Below are positions 7,357-17,258 of a stretch of 33,057 nt of DNA, one piece after another (positions within the stretch are counted from its first letter, which is position 1; each line of letters starts with the position of its first letter). The stretch is from Ferrovaceae bacterium. Its GTDB lineage: Bacteria > Pseudomonadota > Gammaproteobacteria > Burkholderiales > Ferrovaceae. Location: NCBI GenBank assembly GCA_027311025.1, contig DAICZS010000018.1:1-33057 (forward strand), read 5' to 3'. The notes below the pieces were generated by a model. That model saw only the letters and a program-made list of their open reading frames with translations. It ran no database searches and had not been told where the DNA came from. Made by a program: the position numbers and the translations under genes.

Positions 7357-8114
7357 TGAAGGTTCTGTGCGTCACAGGCATCGGGGGTGGCACGGGCGTG
7401 ACGACCGTGGCCGCTCAGCTTGCTACTGCCTTGAAAGCCCAGGGCCACCCCGTGGTGGCTTTTGATTTTTCTCCCGACAATACGCTGCGGCTGCACTTTG
7501 GCATGGCCCTGGGCGATGACAGCGGGCTTGCCCCTCAGGTTGTGTCGGGGCAAGCCTGGAACGAAGTCGCCTATCGCAGTGCCAATGGCGTGGATTTTGT
7601 CCCCTTCGGGAACATCGATGCTTCAGGCCTCAACCATTTTGACGAGCTCCTTACTCAGCAGCCCGACTGGCTTTCAAGGCGCCTGGATGAACTCGACCTT
7701 CCCGCCGACGCCCTCGTCGTGCTCGATTGCCCCCGCACCTTCGGCCCGCTATGGCTGCAAGCCCTGGCTGCTGCCACGCTGGTGCTGATTGTCCTGGCAC
7801 CCGATGCGCTCTCTTTTGCAAGGGCTAGGGCCAACGAGCGCGCAATGCGCCTGCCGGGCAACGCCCGGATCAAATACCTGTTCAACGGCTTTGATGCCTC
7901 GCGGGCTCTTGACCGGGATGTAGTAGCGGTATTCCGCTACGAATTGCGGGAGAAGCTCGTACCCGTCCTGCTGCATCGGGACGAACATCTGAGAGAAGCA
8001 CTGGCGAGCAAGCGGGACATCTACGAATACGCACCATCCAGTCAGGCTGCCCAGGATTTTTCTTCTCTCGCCCAGTGGCTTGCCACGCCCCCGGAAGTCA
8101 CCCCTCGTCCATGA
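7356..8114 (+). CDS. bcsQ: Cellulose biosynthesis protein BcsQ (MinD/ParA-like ATPase)
   Basis: A 252-aa SIMIBI-class NTPase of the BcsQ (YhjQ) family, required for assembly or polar positioning of the cellulose secretion machine with BcsR and BcsE. The P-loop is GIGGGTGVTTVAAQLA near residue 8. The usual ParA Lys is missing (GGxGVTT); E. coli BcsQ has GGVGTTT, so this is a family trait and not damage. A switch-like FDFSPDNTLRLHF block (about 36-48) and LVVLDCPRTFGP (Walker B region) follow. The conserved C-terminal LLHRDEHLREALASKRDIYEY also matches E. coli BcsQ. The ATG at 7356 overlaps the bcsR stop by one base; a GTG at 7353 is an alternative. The stop overlaps the bcsA start (ATGA). Confidence 0.92.
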   Translation: MKVLCVTGIGGGTGVTTVAAQLATALKAQGHPVVAFDFSPDNTLRLHFGMALGDDSGLAPQVVSGQAWNEVAYRSANGVDFVPFGNIDASGLNHFDELLTQQPDWLSRRLDELDLPADALVVLDCPRTFGPLWLQALAAATLVLIVLAPDALSFARARANERAMRLPGNARIKYLFNGFDASRALDRDVVAVFRYELREKLVPVLLHRDEHLREALASKRDIYEYAPSSQAAQDFSSLAQWLATPPEVTPRP

Positions 8115-10669
8115 ACCAGCGGGCAATTGATACCTTTCTGCGCGCTTGCGGGGTGACACCGCAACCATCCTGGCCCAGGATGTTGCTGTCGTTGATTTTT
8201 GTGAACCCACCACAAAAACCTGCCGCCCTCTTTCCGCACATTGATTTCACCCACCCCCATCTGGCAGACGTGGTGCGTATTCCGTTGCAGTTGCTTTGGC
8301 TCATTCTCGTCCGACCCCGTCGCGCGCCGCCCGCTCACGCGCGCCCCTCCGTTGCACATCGATATCGTGTCCGCGCGGTCCGCCTGGCCCATCAGCTCTG
8401 GCAGCGCGCCGCGCCCATACGATTGCGCATGGCGCGGCTGCTCACTCCCAACTTGCGGCATGCGCAGAAAACGCTCACGAAGATGGCCACCTCACACGAG
8501 TTCTGGGACCGCAGCTTCATCCGGTACAGCGCCTACGGAGCCTCGGTGTTGATGGCTTTTCTTTGTGTCACCACGCCGTTTGGCACGCTCTCCCAACTGG
8601 TCTTCGTCTTACTCCTGCTGGCCACGGCCCTGCTGATCCGGCGCATCCCAGGCAGCACCGTCACCCTGTTGCTAACCGTGCTTTCAGTCACGGCCTCCTC
8701 ACGCTATCTGTGGTGGCGCATCAGCGCCACCCTCAACTGGGATGAGACCTTCGACCTGATGTGGGGCGCCCTGTTGCTGACCGCAGAAATCTACACCTAC
8801 TTCTTCCTCGTAATGAGTTACATCCAGACATCCTGGCCGCTTTATCGCAAACCTCTGGCCATGCCGGCCAACACCACGCTATGGCCAATGGTGGACGTAT
8901 TCATTCCGACCTACAACGAACCCCTCAAGGTGGTCCGTTCCACTGTGTTTGCTGCCATGGGCATGGACTGGCCACAGGACAAGTTGCGCATCCACCTGCT
9001 GGATGACGGGCGTCGCGAGGAATTCCGCTACTTTGCAGAGAACCTTGGCGTGAACTACATCACGCGCCTCAACAACGACTTTGCTAAAGCCGGCAATCTC
9101 AACCATGCGCTGGCTCACACCGCCGGGGAGTACATTGCAATATTCGACTGCGACCACATCCCTACCCGATCCTTCCTGCAAGTCAATATGGGGTGGTTTC
9201 TTGAAGACCCCAAACTCGCTCTGGTCCAGACGCCCCATCATTTTTATTCCGCCGACCCCTTCGAGCGCAATCTCGACACGTTCAAAAAAATCCCCAATGA
9301 GGGCGAACTGTTCTATGGCCTGATCCAGGACGGCAACGATTTGTGGAATGCTGCTTTCTTCTGCGGCTCTTGTGCCATTTTGCGGCGTACGGCCCTGGAG
9401 GCCGTTGGCGGCATTGGCGTTGAAACCGTCACGGAAGATTCCCACACGGCCCTGAAGCTGCACCGGAAAGGCTACAACTCTGCCTACATCAACATTCCCC
9501 AGGCCGCAGGGCTCGCCACGGAAAGCCTATCGGCCCACATAGGACAACGCATTCGCTGGGCCCGCGGCATGGCACAGATTTTTCGTCTGGATAACCCGTT
9601 TTTTGGAAAAGGGCTGAATTGGGCACAACGCGTCTGCTACAGCAATGCCATGCTGAGTTTTTTCAGCGGCATCCCCCGTCTGATGTTTCTCACCTCGCCG
9701 CTGGCATTTCTGCTGTTTCACGCTTACGTGATTTATGCCCCCGCAATTTCAGTGGTGCTCTACGTGCTACCCCACATGGTCCATGCCACGATCGTCAACT
9801 CGCGCACCCAGGGCAAATACCGCCATTCATTCTGGGCGGAGGTCTACGAAACCGTTCTGTCCTGGTATATTGCCCGACCTACTCTGGTGGCCCTGATCAA
9901 TCCCCGCAAGGGAAAATTCAATGTCACCGCCAAAGGCGGGCTGATTGAAAAGGATTTTTTCGACTGGACCATCGCAACGCCTTTCATCATCCTGATCCTG
10001 CTCAACGCCACCGGTCTCGTGGCCGCAGCCATACGCCTGTTCTGGGGCCCGCAGGACGAGGTGCCCACCGTCATCATCAATCTGGTGTGGACGCTGTATA
10101 ACTGTCTGATCCTGGGAGGCACCCTGTTTCTGGCCTCCGAAGTCAAACAGATCCGCTTGTCGCATCGCGTGCGCATCAAACTGCGCGCCATCCTGCATCT
10201 GCCAGATGGCAAGCTTATCCCCTGCGAGACCGAAGACATCTCGGAGGGGGGCGTTGCCCTCCGGACCAGCGTCAGCACCTTGCCCGCCATTGAACCCAAC
10301 CAACACCTGCAGGTGTCCCTGTGGCGCGGCAATGAAGAACTGATATTCTCGGGGCTTGCGGTTTTTTCATCGACCTCGCAACTGCGCCTGCGCTGGCAGT
10401 TTGAAAACGAAACGGACGCCATGAACCTGATACAATGCACCTTTGGACGGGCGGATGCCTGGGTTTCATGGGCCGAAAACACCCAACATGACAAGCCTCT
10501 GGAAAGCCTGAAAGAAGTGGTCAGCATGGGCATCACCGGCTATCGCCGCGTCATCGAACAATTCTTCCCAAAATTCACCCCCGTCTTCAGGCAACTCGCG
10601 CGGCTGCGCGAGGGCATTGTCTGGTACCTGCCCCGAACGCCCACTCAATCACTGGAACATCGCGCATGA
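8111..10669 (+). CDS. bcsA: Cellulose synthase catalytic subunit BcsA (UDP-forming, GT2 + PilZ)
   Basis: An 852-aa inner-membrane glycosyltransferase that polymerises UDP-glucose into beta-1,4-glucan and threads the chain through its own membrane channel, activated by c-di-GMP. GT2 motifs appear in order: VDVFIPTYNEP, LLDDGRREEF, the UDP/metal-binding FDCDH (about 345-349), the catalytic-base motif TED (441-443) and QRIRW (479-483). Membrane helices flank the GT domain. The C-terminal PilZ domain has both c-di-GMP motifs, RLSHR (RxxxR, about 682-686) and DISEGG (DxSxxG, from 709). The length matches the E. coli protein (872 aa). The frame is open 36 nt upstream, but the ATG at 8111 overlapping the bcsQ stop is the natural start. 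Its stop overlaps bcsB in the same ATGA fashion. Confidence 0.97.
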   Translation: MNQRAIDTFLRACGVTPQPSWPRMLLSLIFVNPPQKPAALFPHIDFTHPHLADVVRIPLQLLWLILVRPRRAPPAHARPSVAHRYRVRAVRLAHQLWQRAAPIRLRMARLLTPNLRHAQKTLTKMATSHEFWDRSFIRYSAYGASVLMAFLCVTTPFGTLSQLVFVLLLLATALLIRRIPGSTVTLLLTVLSVTASSRYLWWRISATLNWDETFDLMWGALLLTAEIYTYFFLVMSYIQTSWPLYRKPLAMPANTTLWPMVDVFIPTYNEPLKVVRSTVFAAMGMDWPQDKLRIHLLDDGRREEFRYFAENLGVNYITRLNNDFAKAGNLNHALAHTAGEYIAIFDCDHIPTRSFLQVNMGWFLEDPKLALVQTPHHFYSADPFERNLDTFKKIPNEGELFYGLIQDGNDLWNAAFFCGSCAILRRTALEAVGGIGVETVTEDSHTALKLHRKGYNSAYINIPQAAGLATESLSAHIGQRIRWARGMAQIFRLDNPFFGKGLNWAQRVCYSNAMLSFFSGIPRLMFLTSPLAFLLFHAYVIYAPAISVVLYVLPHMVHATIVNSRTQGKYRHSFWAEVYETVLSWYIARPTLVALINPRKGKFNVTAKGGLIEKDFFDWTIATPFIILILLNATGLVAAAIRLFWGPQDEVPTVIINLVWTLYNCLILGGTLFLASEVKQIRLSHRVRIKLRAILHLPDGKLIPCETEDISEGGVALRTSVSTLPAIEPNQHLQVSLWRGNEELIFSGLAVFSSTSQLRLRWQFENETDAMNLIQCTFGRADAWVSWAENTQHDKPLESLKEVVSMGITGYRRVIEQFFPKFTPVFRQLARLREGIVWYLPRTPTQSLEHRA

Positions 10670-12897
10670 AACGCAGCCTCGCCGTTCTGCTCGCGCTGTG
10701 CAGCCTTGCTGCCGCTGCCGCCCCCGTCCCGATAACCGCGAGTGGATCACGTGGTGAAACCCGCCACCTGACCCTGCAGCAACTGGGCAACAAGGAAGTG
10801 TTCAAGCTGCGCAATACAGATGGGCAAACCACGGTCAACTTTGGATTTCGCGCAGATGAACTGGCCACCCGCGCAGTGCTTCACCTTCACTATACCTATT
10901 CGCCCGCGCTGATTCCGCTGCAGTCCCATATCCGCGTGCTGCTCAACGAGCAGGTGGTGGGGGTTCTGCCCATTACACGCGAAAGCGGCGGGCAACCCCT
11001 GGTGCGCGACATTCCAGTGGATCCCCGACTCATTTCCGATTTCAACCGGCTCACGCTGCAGTTCATCGCCCACTATACCAACGACAGTTGCGAAGACCCT
11101 CTCAATTCCACCCTGTGGGCAGACATCAACGGCGACAGCAGCCTTGACATCACTCTCGAACATCTTGCCCTGAAAAATGACCTGGCCCTGCTGCCAGAAC
11201 CCTTCTTCGACCATCGCGACCTGAACCGGGTCACCCTGCCTCTTGTCTTTGCAGCCACACCCTCGCGCCAGACGCTGAGCGCTGCAGGGATCGTGGCCTC
11301 CTGGTTTGGAAAACTTGCCGATTGGCGTGGTTCGCGCTTTCCGGCCCATCTCGATGAGGTTCCTGCCGGGCACAGCATCGTTTTTGCCACCAACGACGCC
11401 CGCCCCACCTTCCTGCGTGACCATCCTTCCGTCACTGGTCCCTCGCTTGAAATCATGACCAACCCCACCGACGGCTACTCCAAGCTGCTGGTACTCTGGG
11501 GCCGCAATGATGCCGACCTCAAGACAGTCGCCCTGGCATTGGTGCTGGGCCATACGGCGGCCTCGGGAGCGCGTGTGGCAGTAACGGACGTCAAGGAAGA
11601 AATTCCGCGCACACCCTACGATGCGCCGCGCTGGGTCAGAATCGACCGGCCCATGAAATTTGGCGAGTTGGTGAACTCGCCACAAGACCTGCAGGTGTTT
11701 GGTCATGTACCCAACCCTATCGTCCTCAACCTGCGCATTCCCCCGGACCTGTTTGCCTGGCGCAGTCGCGGCATTCCCGTGGACCTCAAGTTCCGTTACA
11801 CGCCGCCGATTCGATCCAGCGAATCGCGGCTCGTCATGAGCATCAATGATGAAATGGTGCAGGCCTTCAACCTGATGACCACGGGCCAGGGTGGCGAACA
11901 TCGGATTCGCCTGCCCCTCATCGACAGCGCCCTGTTCGGCGCCGGAGACGAGGTTTTCATTCCTGCCTACAAACTTGGCGCGCGCGATCAGTTGCGCTTT
12001 GACTTTACGTTTGCCTACCAGAAAGAAGGCTTTTGCAAGGACACCCAGGTGGAGAATGTCCGTGCCATGGTGGATGACGACTCGACCATCGACATGACCG
12101 GTTTTCCGCATTATGCGGAAATGCCCAACCTGGCCCATTTTTCGACATTGGGATTTCCGTTCACCCGATACGCCGACCTGTCACAGACCGTGATCGTGCT
12201 CCCTGAAAAACCAACGGTCTACGACCTCGAAACCATGTTCACCCTGCTGGGGCGCATGGGCGAAGCTACGGGCTATCCGGCCACGCGTTTTACCCTCGCC
12301 TCCCCCACGGACGAACGCCTGTTCGCCAACGCCGATCTGCTGGTCATCGGCGAGGCCTTGCAACAGGGCACTTTCAAAGGCTGGCATGAGCGGATGCCGG
12401 CTGATGTTTCGGCCAGCTCGCGACGCATCAACCAACCCCAACGTGGCGTCAATCTGTTTTACGACTGGCTGGGATTTGGCACGAAACCCGACACGACCAC
12501 TGCCAGCGAGGAACGCCTGACGGGAAGCGGCCCACTTGCCGCCATGATCGGGTTTGAATCACCGCTGACTTCCGAGCGCAACATCGTTGCCGTCACCGCC
12601 ACCGGCCCAGAACAGCTCCGGCTGGTTCTCGATGCCCTGGAAAAACCTGCATTGATCCGGGATTTTCGCGGTAGCGTGGCCTTTGTTCACCCCGGCCGGG
12701 TGGACAGCCTGCTGGTGGGCAACACCTATTTCATCGGCCATCTCCCCCTCTGGACGGCCATCTGGTTTCCGCTCTCCGGTCACCCCATCCTGCTTGCCAT
12801 CATGGGCAGCCTTGCCGTGCTGGTATTTGCCTTTGCCCTGCTGCGATCCCTCAGGGTCATTGCAGCTCGACGGCTGAAAACAAAAGGCAAGGTGTGA
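10666..12897 (+). CDS. bcsB: Cellulose synthase periplasmic subunit BcsB
   Basis: A 743-aa periplasmic protein anchored by one C-terminal membrane helix, which packs against BcsA and guides the nascent glucan across the periplasm. A signal peptide is evident (MKRSLAVLLALCSLAAAAAP, residues 1-20). The family blocks include FGFRADELATRAVLHLHYTY, NDSCEDPLNSTLWADINGDS, FFDHRDLNRVTLPLVF, VPNPIVLNLRIPPDLFAWRS and KDTQVENVRAMVDDDSTID. The C-terminal anchor is the hydrophobic HPILLAIMGSLAVLVFAFAL followed by basic residues. The length is typical of the family (E. coli 779 aa). It overlaps bcsA by 4 nt and bcsZ by 1 nt. Nothing looks broken. Confidence 0.96.
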   Translation: MKRSLAVLLALCSLAAAAAPVPITASGSRGETRHLTLQQLGNKEVFKLRNTDGQTTVNFGFRADELATRAVLHLHYTYSPALIPLQSHIRVLLNEQVVGVLPITRESGGQPLVRDIPVDPRLISDFNRLTLQFIAHYTNDSCEDPLNSTLWADINGDSSLDITLEHLALKNDLALLPEPFFDHRDLNRVTLPLVFAATPSRQTLSAAGIVASWFGKLADWRGSRFPAHLDEVPAGHSIVFATNDARPTFLRDHPSVTGPSLEIMTNPTDGYSKLLVLWGRNDADLKTVALALVLGHTAASGARVAVTDVKEEIPRTPYDAPRWVRIDRPMKFGELVNSPQDLQVFGHVPNPIVLNLRIPPDLFAWRSRGIPVDLKFRYTPPIRSSESRLVMSINDEMVQAFNLMTTGQGGEHRIRLPLIDSALFGAGDEVFIPAYKLGARDQLRFDFTFAYQKEGFCKDTQVENVRAMVDDDSTIDMTGFPHYAEMPNLAHFSTLGFPFTRYADLSQTVIVLPEKPTVYDLETMFTLLGRMGEATGYPATRFTLASPTDERLFANADLLVIGEALQQGTFKGWHERMPADVSASSRRINQPQRGVNLFYDWLGFGTKPDTTTASEERLTGSGPLAAMIGFESPLTSERNIVAVTATGPEQLRLVLDALEKPALIRDFRGSVAFVHPGRVDSLLVGNTYFIGHLPLWTAIWFPLSGHPILLAIMGSLAVLVFAFALLRSLRVIAARRLKTKGKV

Positions 12898-14054
12898 TGC
12901 GCTGTTCACGCATCCTGTGCTGTTGCATGGCAATTTTATTCATGCTCCCGGCCGCACGGCCAGTTCACGCGGAGAGCTGCAATAAGCCTTGGCCCGCCTG
13001 GAAGGAGTTTCGCGAGCATTTCATCAACGAGGGCGGTCGCGTGATCGACCCCTCGTCCAAAACGCATTACACCACTTCGGAAGGACAAGCCTATGCCCTG
13101 TTCTTTGCGTTGGTGGACAACGACCCGCAAACATTCTCGCGCCTCCTGGAATGGACTGAGGCCAACCTCGCAGGCGGTGACCTCACCAGCCGACTGCCTG
13201 CCTGGGAATGGGGTCAACGTCCTGATGGCTCCTGGGGAGTTCTGGACGAAAATGCGGCTGCCGATGCCGACTTGTGGCTAGCGTACACCCTGTCAGAGGC
13301 GGGCCTTCTGTGGAAGAACCCAAAGTATGCGGCGCTGGGCGAGCTGCTTGCGGATCGCATCCTGCGCGAGGAAAGCGCCGACATTCCCGGACTGGGCCGC
13401 ACCATCCTGCCGGGCCCTCAGGGATTTCATCCCGACAATGACCGCTGGCGCCTCAACCCCAGTTATGTGCCGTTGCAGCTGGTGCGTCGCCTAGCCACGC
13501 TCTATCCCGAATCGGGCTGGTCCCAGCTTGCCGCCCCAGCGCGCCAGATGTTGCTGGGGTCGGCCTTCCACGGTTTTGCGCCCGATTGGGTTATTTATGG
13601 CACTGGACACGGATTTGAACCCGACCCAGCCAGTGGCGACCTGGGCAGCTTTAACGCCATCCGGGTATATCTGTGGGCGGGAATGCTGTCATCCGCCGAC
13701 CCCGATCAGGCGGCGCTGCTCAAGACGCTGGCGCCTATGGGCCGCTATGTGGCAAGCCACGGCACTCCCCCGCTCCAGACGCACCCCATGGCTGGGGCTG
13801 CCGACGGCAACGGCTCCGTGGGGTTTTCAGCGGCCCTGCTGCCGCTCCTGGTTGCCCTGCACCAGCCGGACAGTGTAAGACAGCAGCGCCTGCGACTAGA
13901 GGCCAACCCTCCACAGGGACATCTGGACAACTACTATGACCAGGCCCTGGCCCTGTTTGGATTGGGGTGGCTGGATGGTCATTACAAATTTGCCCGCGAT
14001 GGAAAACTCGTTCCCCACTGGACATGCAAAACGGAATCGCGCGCCTCGCATTGA
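12897..14054 (+). CDS. bcsZ: Periplasmic endo-1,4-beta-glucanase BcsZ (GH8) with altered catalytic base
   Basis: A 385-aa exported GH8 endoglucanase that trims cellulose in the periplasm. The signal peptide ends near PVHA-ES. The catalytic acid is E62 in TTSEGQAYALFF, equivalent to E55 of E. coli BcsZ, and the conserved ADADLWLAY (about 122-130) is present. At the position of the presumed base, where E. coli has SSYDAIRVYMW (D243), this protein has GSFNAIRVYLW: Asn253 instead of Asp, read directly from AAC at 13653-13655. The length around this site is unchanged, so no inserted loop offers a substitute base. Other GH8 blocks (NPSYVPLQL, APDWVIYG, GSVGFSAALLPLL) are intact, so the fold should be kept. 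The ATG at 12897 overlaps the bcsB stop by one base; a GTG at 12894 is possible. Confidence 0.94.
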   Translation: MRCSRILCCCMAILFMLPAARPVHAESCNKPWPAWKEFREHFINEGGRVIDPSSKTHYTTSEGQAYALFFALVDNDPQTFSRLLEWTEANLAGGDLTSRLPAWEWGQRPDGSWGVLDENAAADADLWLAYTLSEAGLLWKNPKYAALGELLADRILREESADIPGLGRTILPGPQGFHPDNDRWRLNPSYVPLQLVRRLATLYPESGWSQLAAPARQMLLGSAFHGFAPDWVIYGTGHGFEPDPASGDLGSFNAIRVYLWAGMLSSADPDQAALLKTLAPMGRYVASHGTPPLQTHPMAGAADGNGSVGFSAALLPLLVALHQPDSVRQQRLRLEANPPQGHLDNYYDQALALFGLGWLDGHYKFARDGKLVPHWTCKTESRASH

Positions 14055-17000
14055 GTCTGCTGCTGGGCAGCGTTCTGGTTCAGGCCGCTGCCCAGGCGCC
14101 TTCCGGACCGGATGCCGCCGTGACCGCGCTGCTGGGACAGGCGCGTTACTGGCAGGGACGCAACCGTCCCGATCTTGCCCAAGAGGCCCTGGACAAGCTT
14201 TTCAGAATCAGCCCCGACATGCCGGACGGGCTGGCAGCCCAGGGCCTGCTTGAATTGCAGAATGGCCAGCCCGATAAGGCGCGCAGCACCCTGGAACACC
14301 TGCGCCACGTACGCCCCAATCATCCAGCCATTTCACAGATCGAACGCCTGCTGCAGATCAGCGGTCCGGACAAAGCCCAGTTACGGCAGGCCCGACAAAT
14401 GGCCAAGAATGGCCAGGTGGACGAGGCGCTGCGCATTTTCCGGAAAATCTTTCCGTCAGGGCCACCCGAAGGCAGCTATGCGGTGGAATACTGGCAGCTC
14501 ATGGCACGAACGGCCCGCGGCCGCGGACCCGCGTTGCGGGCCTTGGAAAAACTGGCTCATGACAATCCGGACAACCTGTCCTATCGCCTTGCACTGGCCC
14601 GGCAACGCACGTCACGCCCGCCCTGGTCGCACCAGGACCTGCAAACCCTCATTGACCTGACCCGCCTGCCAGAATTTTCGCAGGAAGCCCGGAACGCCTG
14701 GCGCGATGCGGTGATGGGACTTGACCTGCTCACGCCGTCGAGCGTACCTCTGCTGTCAGAATATCTGGCCCAGAACCCTGGCGATCTGGGGGTCAAGGAG
14801 CGCCTCAACAACACCTCACAAGCCCTGAAACACCAGCAGGCGTTATTGGCGGACCCCTACTACCAGGCCAAATTGCAGGGACTGGCGCTCCTTCAGCAGG
14901 GTCACTTCGAACGTGCCCGGAAGCTGCTGTTGCAATCCCTCAACAAATTCCCGCAGGATGTGGATGCCGTGGGTGGCGTGGGCCTGACCTTCATGCGGCA
15001 GAGTCGCTACCGCGAAGCCTTGCCCTGGTTCCGCCAGGCCCTGCAGATGCAGCCTGCCGAACGCAGCAAATGGAACGCGCTCCTGCAGTCCTCACGCTTT
15101 TGGGGACTAATGCAGGAGGCCCGGGCCCTGCGCGATGCGCACCAGTACGATGCCGCCGAAACCAAAATCCAACAGGCTCTGGCGCTAGAACCCCTGCAGG
15201 TGGACGCACTGGCGGCCCTGGCGCGCGTGCAGTCAGACCGGATGAAAGCCGAAAATCATCCGGAGGAGGCGATACGCATCCTGGCGGCTGCGCTGCCGCT
15301 GGACCCCGACGACCCGTGGATACGCTACGACCTGGCAGGCCTGTATGCCGAAGCCGGCAACAGGGCTCAGGGGGAAGCCCTGTTTGAAGAACTGTTGCAC
15401 CGCCACCCCCAGGATGCCAGCGATCTGTATGCCTATGCGCTCTACCAGTCGCAACAGGGCGAGCCTGCGAAAGCGCTCGCGACCCTGGAGCATGTGCCCA
15501 AGGCGCAACGCCCTGGCAAGATTGCCGCGTTACAACGGCGGCTGTGGGTCGAAGTCCAGGTGCAGCAGGCACGCCAACTCGCTACCGAACATCATCTCGA
15601 CGCTGCGCGGCAGATGCTCTCCAAAATCGAGAAGGCCGTGGGCCATGACAGCAGTCTCGCCACCGACGTGGCCTTCGCCTGGGCGGCCCAGGATGATGTG
15701 GCCCGTGCTCAGTCCCTGTTCGACAGCATCCTGGCGACCCACCCCGACGAGTCCGCGGCCTGGCATCTGCGTTATGCGAATTTCCTTGCGGACTCGGGCC
15801 CCTCTGACAAACTGCAAAAGGAACTGGCCCTGCTCGATGCCTCGAAACTCACCGGCGAAGAGGCCCGTGATCTCGCGCACCTGCACGAACGCGTGACCCT
15901 CAAAACAGTGGAACAGCGTATCGATGCCGGCGATGCGAAAACGGCCCGTCGCCTGCTTGATCCCTTGCTGGCAGGCTCGCCGGATTCCTCTCAGATGCTT
16001 GAGTTGTCCAGCCAGATTGACAGAATGAACGGTCAGCTCGACCAGGCCATCGACACCCTGCAACGCGCTCTGGGGGAGAACGGCAGCACCTATCAGTACA
16101 AGCGGCTCGCACAGATGCTAGACCAGCGCAACGACTGGCTGTCCTCAGCCTATGACCGGCTGACGCGTGGCGGCACTCCAGGCCAATCCCAGTTTGATTC
16201 CAGTGAAATACCGGTGGAGTGGAAAACCCCCTGGGGTCCGGGTGGCCAGTTGATGTTGCGTTCAGACCAGGTGGCCGTCAGCGCGGGAACACTCAACCTG
16301 CAAGACAGTTATGCCACGCGCACCTTCGGCAGCATGCTGCTGTGTCAGCCTAACTGCTCTGCGGCCCTGACCCAGCAAACCGCCCTGGGTCGCTCCTACA
16401 CCGCGGGTTATTCGGAGGGAGATCTGCGCATGGACCTGGGCACAACGCCCCAGGGATTTGCCGTAACCCACTGGGTTGGCGGCGTCCGGGAAAAGGGTGA
16501 CTTGGGGCCCATCTCCTGGTCCATCGATGCCTCGCGCCGCCCCATTACCAGCACCCTGCTGTCCTATGCCGGCACAAGAGACCCGCGAACCGGGGCCGTT
16601 TGGGGCGGCGTGGTGGCCACGGGCACCACTCTGGGCATGAGCCTGGACAAAGGGGGAACCCTGGGGTTTTGGGCTAACCTCGGCGCTCACCAACTGACGG
16701 GCGACAATGTGGAAAGCAACAACCGCATCCAGTTCATGTCCGGCCTCAACTGGCGGGTCATCAATGAAGACGACCGGCTGTTCTCCACCGGTCTTGGCAC
16801 CATGGTGTGGCATTTCAAGGAAGATGCCGGCGAATTCACTTTCGGTCACGGGGGCTACTACAGCCCGCAACAATACGCCTCGCTGTCGTTGCCCCTCACC
16901 TATGCCCAGCGTTACACGCGCTTTTCTTATGTGGTGCGCGGATCCGTCTTCACTTCCTGGTCGCAGACCAACGCAGCCCCTTACTTTCCCACCAGCAGCG

Positions 17001-17251
17001 CATTGCAGGCCGCAGCGGGCAACCCCACCTATCAGGCAAGCTCGGGGCCTGGCAGCGGTTATTCCGCCATTGCTGCCTGGGAGTATCAGGTCACCCCGCA
17101 CCTGTTTGTCGGCAACCGCCTGGAAATCGAGCGCTCGCCCTACTATGCCCCCAACAGCATGATTTTCTATCTACGCTACGCGCTTGACCGCGCCGCGGCA
17201 CAGCCGGTATTCCTGCAGCCCGAACCCGTAATCCCCACTTCCCAATTCTGA
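14024..17251 (+). CDS. bcsC: Cellulose synthase outer-membrane export subunit BcsC
   Basis: A 1075-aa exporter: a periplasmic TPR superhelix followed by an outer-membrane beta-barrel through which cellulose leaves the cell. The signal peptide is MQNGIARLALSLLLGSVLVQ then AAAQ. TPR units run from about residue 28 to 700, with many repeats such as ALPWFRQALQMQPAERSKWN and AETKIQQALALEPLQVDALA. The C-terminal 350 residues match the BCSC_C barrel domain, with alternating aromatic strands and a terminal strand including MIFYLRYAL before the last residues. The frame is open from 13967, but the ATG at 14024 directly precedes the signal peptide. It overlaps bcsZ by 31 nt, the largest overlap in the operon. 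The length is close to E. coli BcsC (1157 aa). Confidence 0.95.
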   Translation: MQNGIARLALSLLLGSVLVQAAAQAPSGPDAAVTALLGQARYWQGRNRPDLAQEALDKLFRISPDMPDGLAAQGLLELQNGQPDKARSTLEHLRHVRPNHPAISQIERLLQISGPDKAQLRQARQMAKNGQVDEALRIFRKIFPSGPPEGSYAVEYWQLMARTARGRGPALRALEKLAHDNPDNLSYRLALARQRTSRPPWSHQDLQTLIDLTRLPEFSQEARNAWRDAVMGLDLLTPSSVPLLSEYLAQNPGDLGVKERLNNTSQALKHQQALLADPYYQAKLQGLALLQQGHFERARKLLLQSLNKFPQDVDAVGGVGLTFMRQSRYREALPWFRQALQMQPAERSKWNALLQSSRFWGLMQEARALRDAHQYDAAETKIQQALALEPLQVDALAALARVQSDRMKAENHPEEAIRILAAALPLDPDDPWIRYDLAGLYAEAGNRAQGEALFEELLHRHPQDASDLYAYALYQSQQGEPAKALATLEHVPKAQRPGKIAALQRRLWVEVQVQQARQLATEHHLDAARQMLSKIEKAVGHDSSLATDVAFAWAAQDDVARAQSLFDSILATHPDESAAWHLRYANFLADSGPSDKLQKELALLDASKLTGEEARDLAHLHERVTLKTVEQRIDAGDAKTARRLLDPLLAGSPDSSQMLELSSQIDRMNGQLDQAIDTLQRALGENGSTYQYKRLAQMLDQRNDWLSSAYDRLTRGGTPGQSQFDSSEIPVEWKTPWGPGGQLMLRSDQVAVSAGTLNLQDSYATRTFGSMLLCQPNCSAALTQQTALGRSYTAGYSEGDLRMDLGTTPQGFAVTHWVGGVREKGDLGPISWSIDASRRPITSTLLSYAGTRDPRTGAVWGGVVATGTTLGMSLDKGGTLGFWANLGAHQLTGDNVESNNRIQFMSGLNWRVINEDDRLFSTGLGTMVWHFKEDAGEFTFGHGGYYSPQQYASLSLPLTYAQRYTRFSYVVRGSVFTSWSQTNAAPYFPTSSALQAAAGNPTYQASSGPGSGYSAIAAWEYQVTPHLFVGNRLEIERSPYYAPNSMIFYLRYALDRAAAQPVFLQPEPVIPTSQF

Positions 17252-17258
17252 GACCCTC

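Noticed and set aside
7374-7405. Missing Lys in the BcsQ P-loop as a possible inactivating mutation
   Set aside because: E. coli BcsQ also lacks this Lys (GGVGTTT), so it is characteristic of the family.
10747-12138. 463-aa minus-strand ORF inside bcsB
   Set aside because: Antisense to a clearly conserved bcsB; caused by low stop frequency in GC-rich DNA.
16262-17101. 279-aa minus-strand ORF opposite the BcsC barrel
   Set aside because: Shadow of the conserved BCSC_C domain; no family features.
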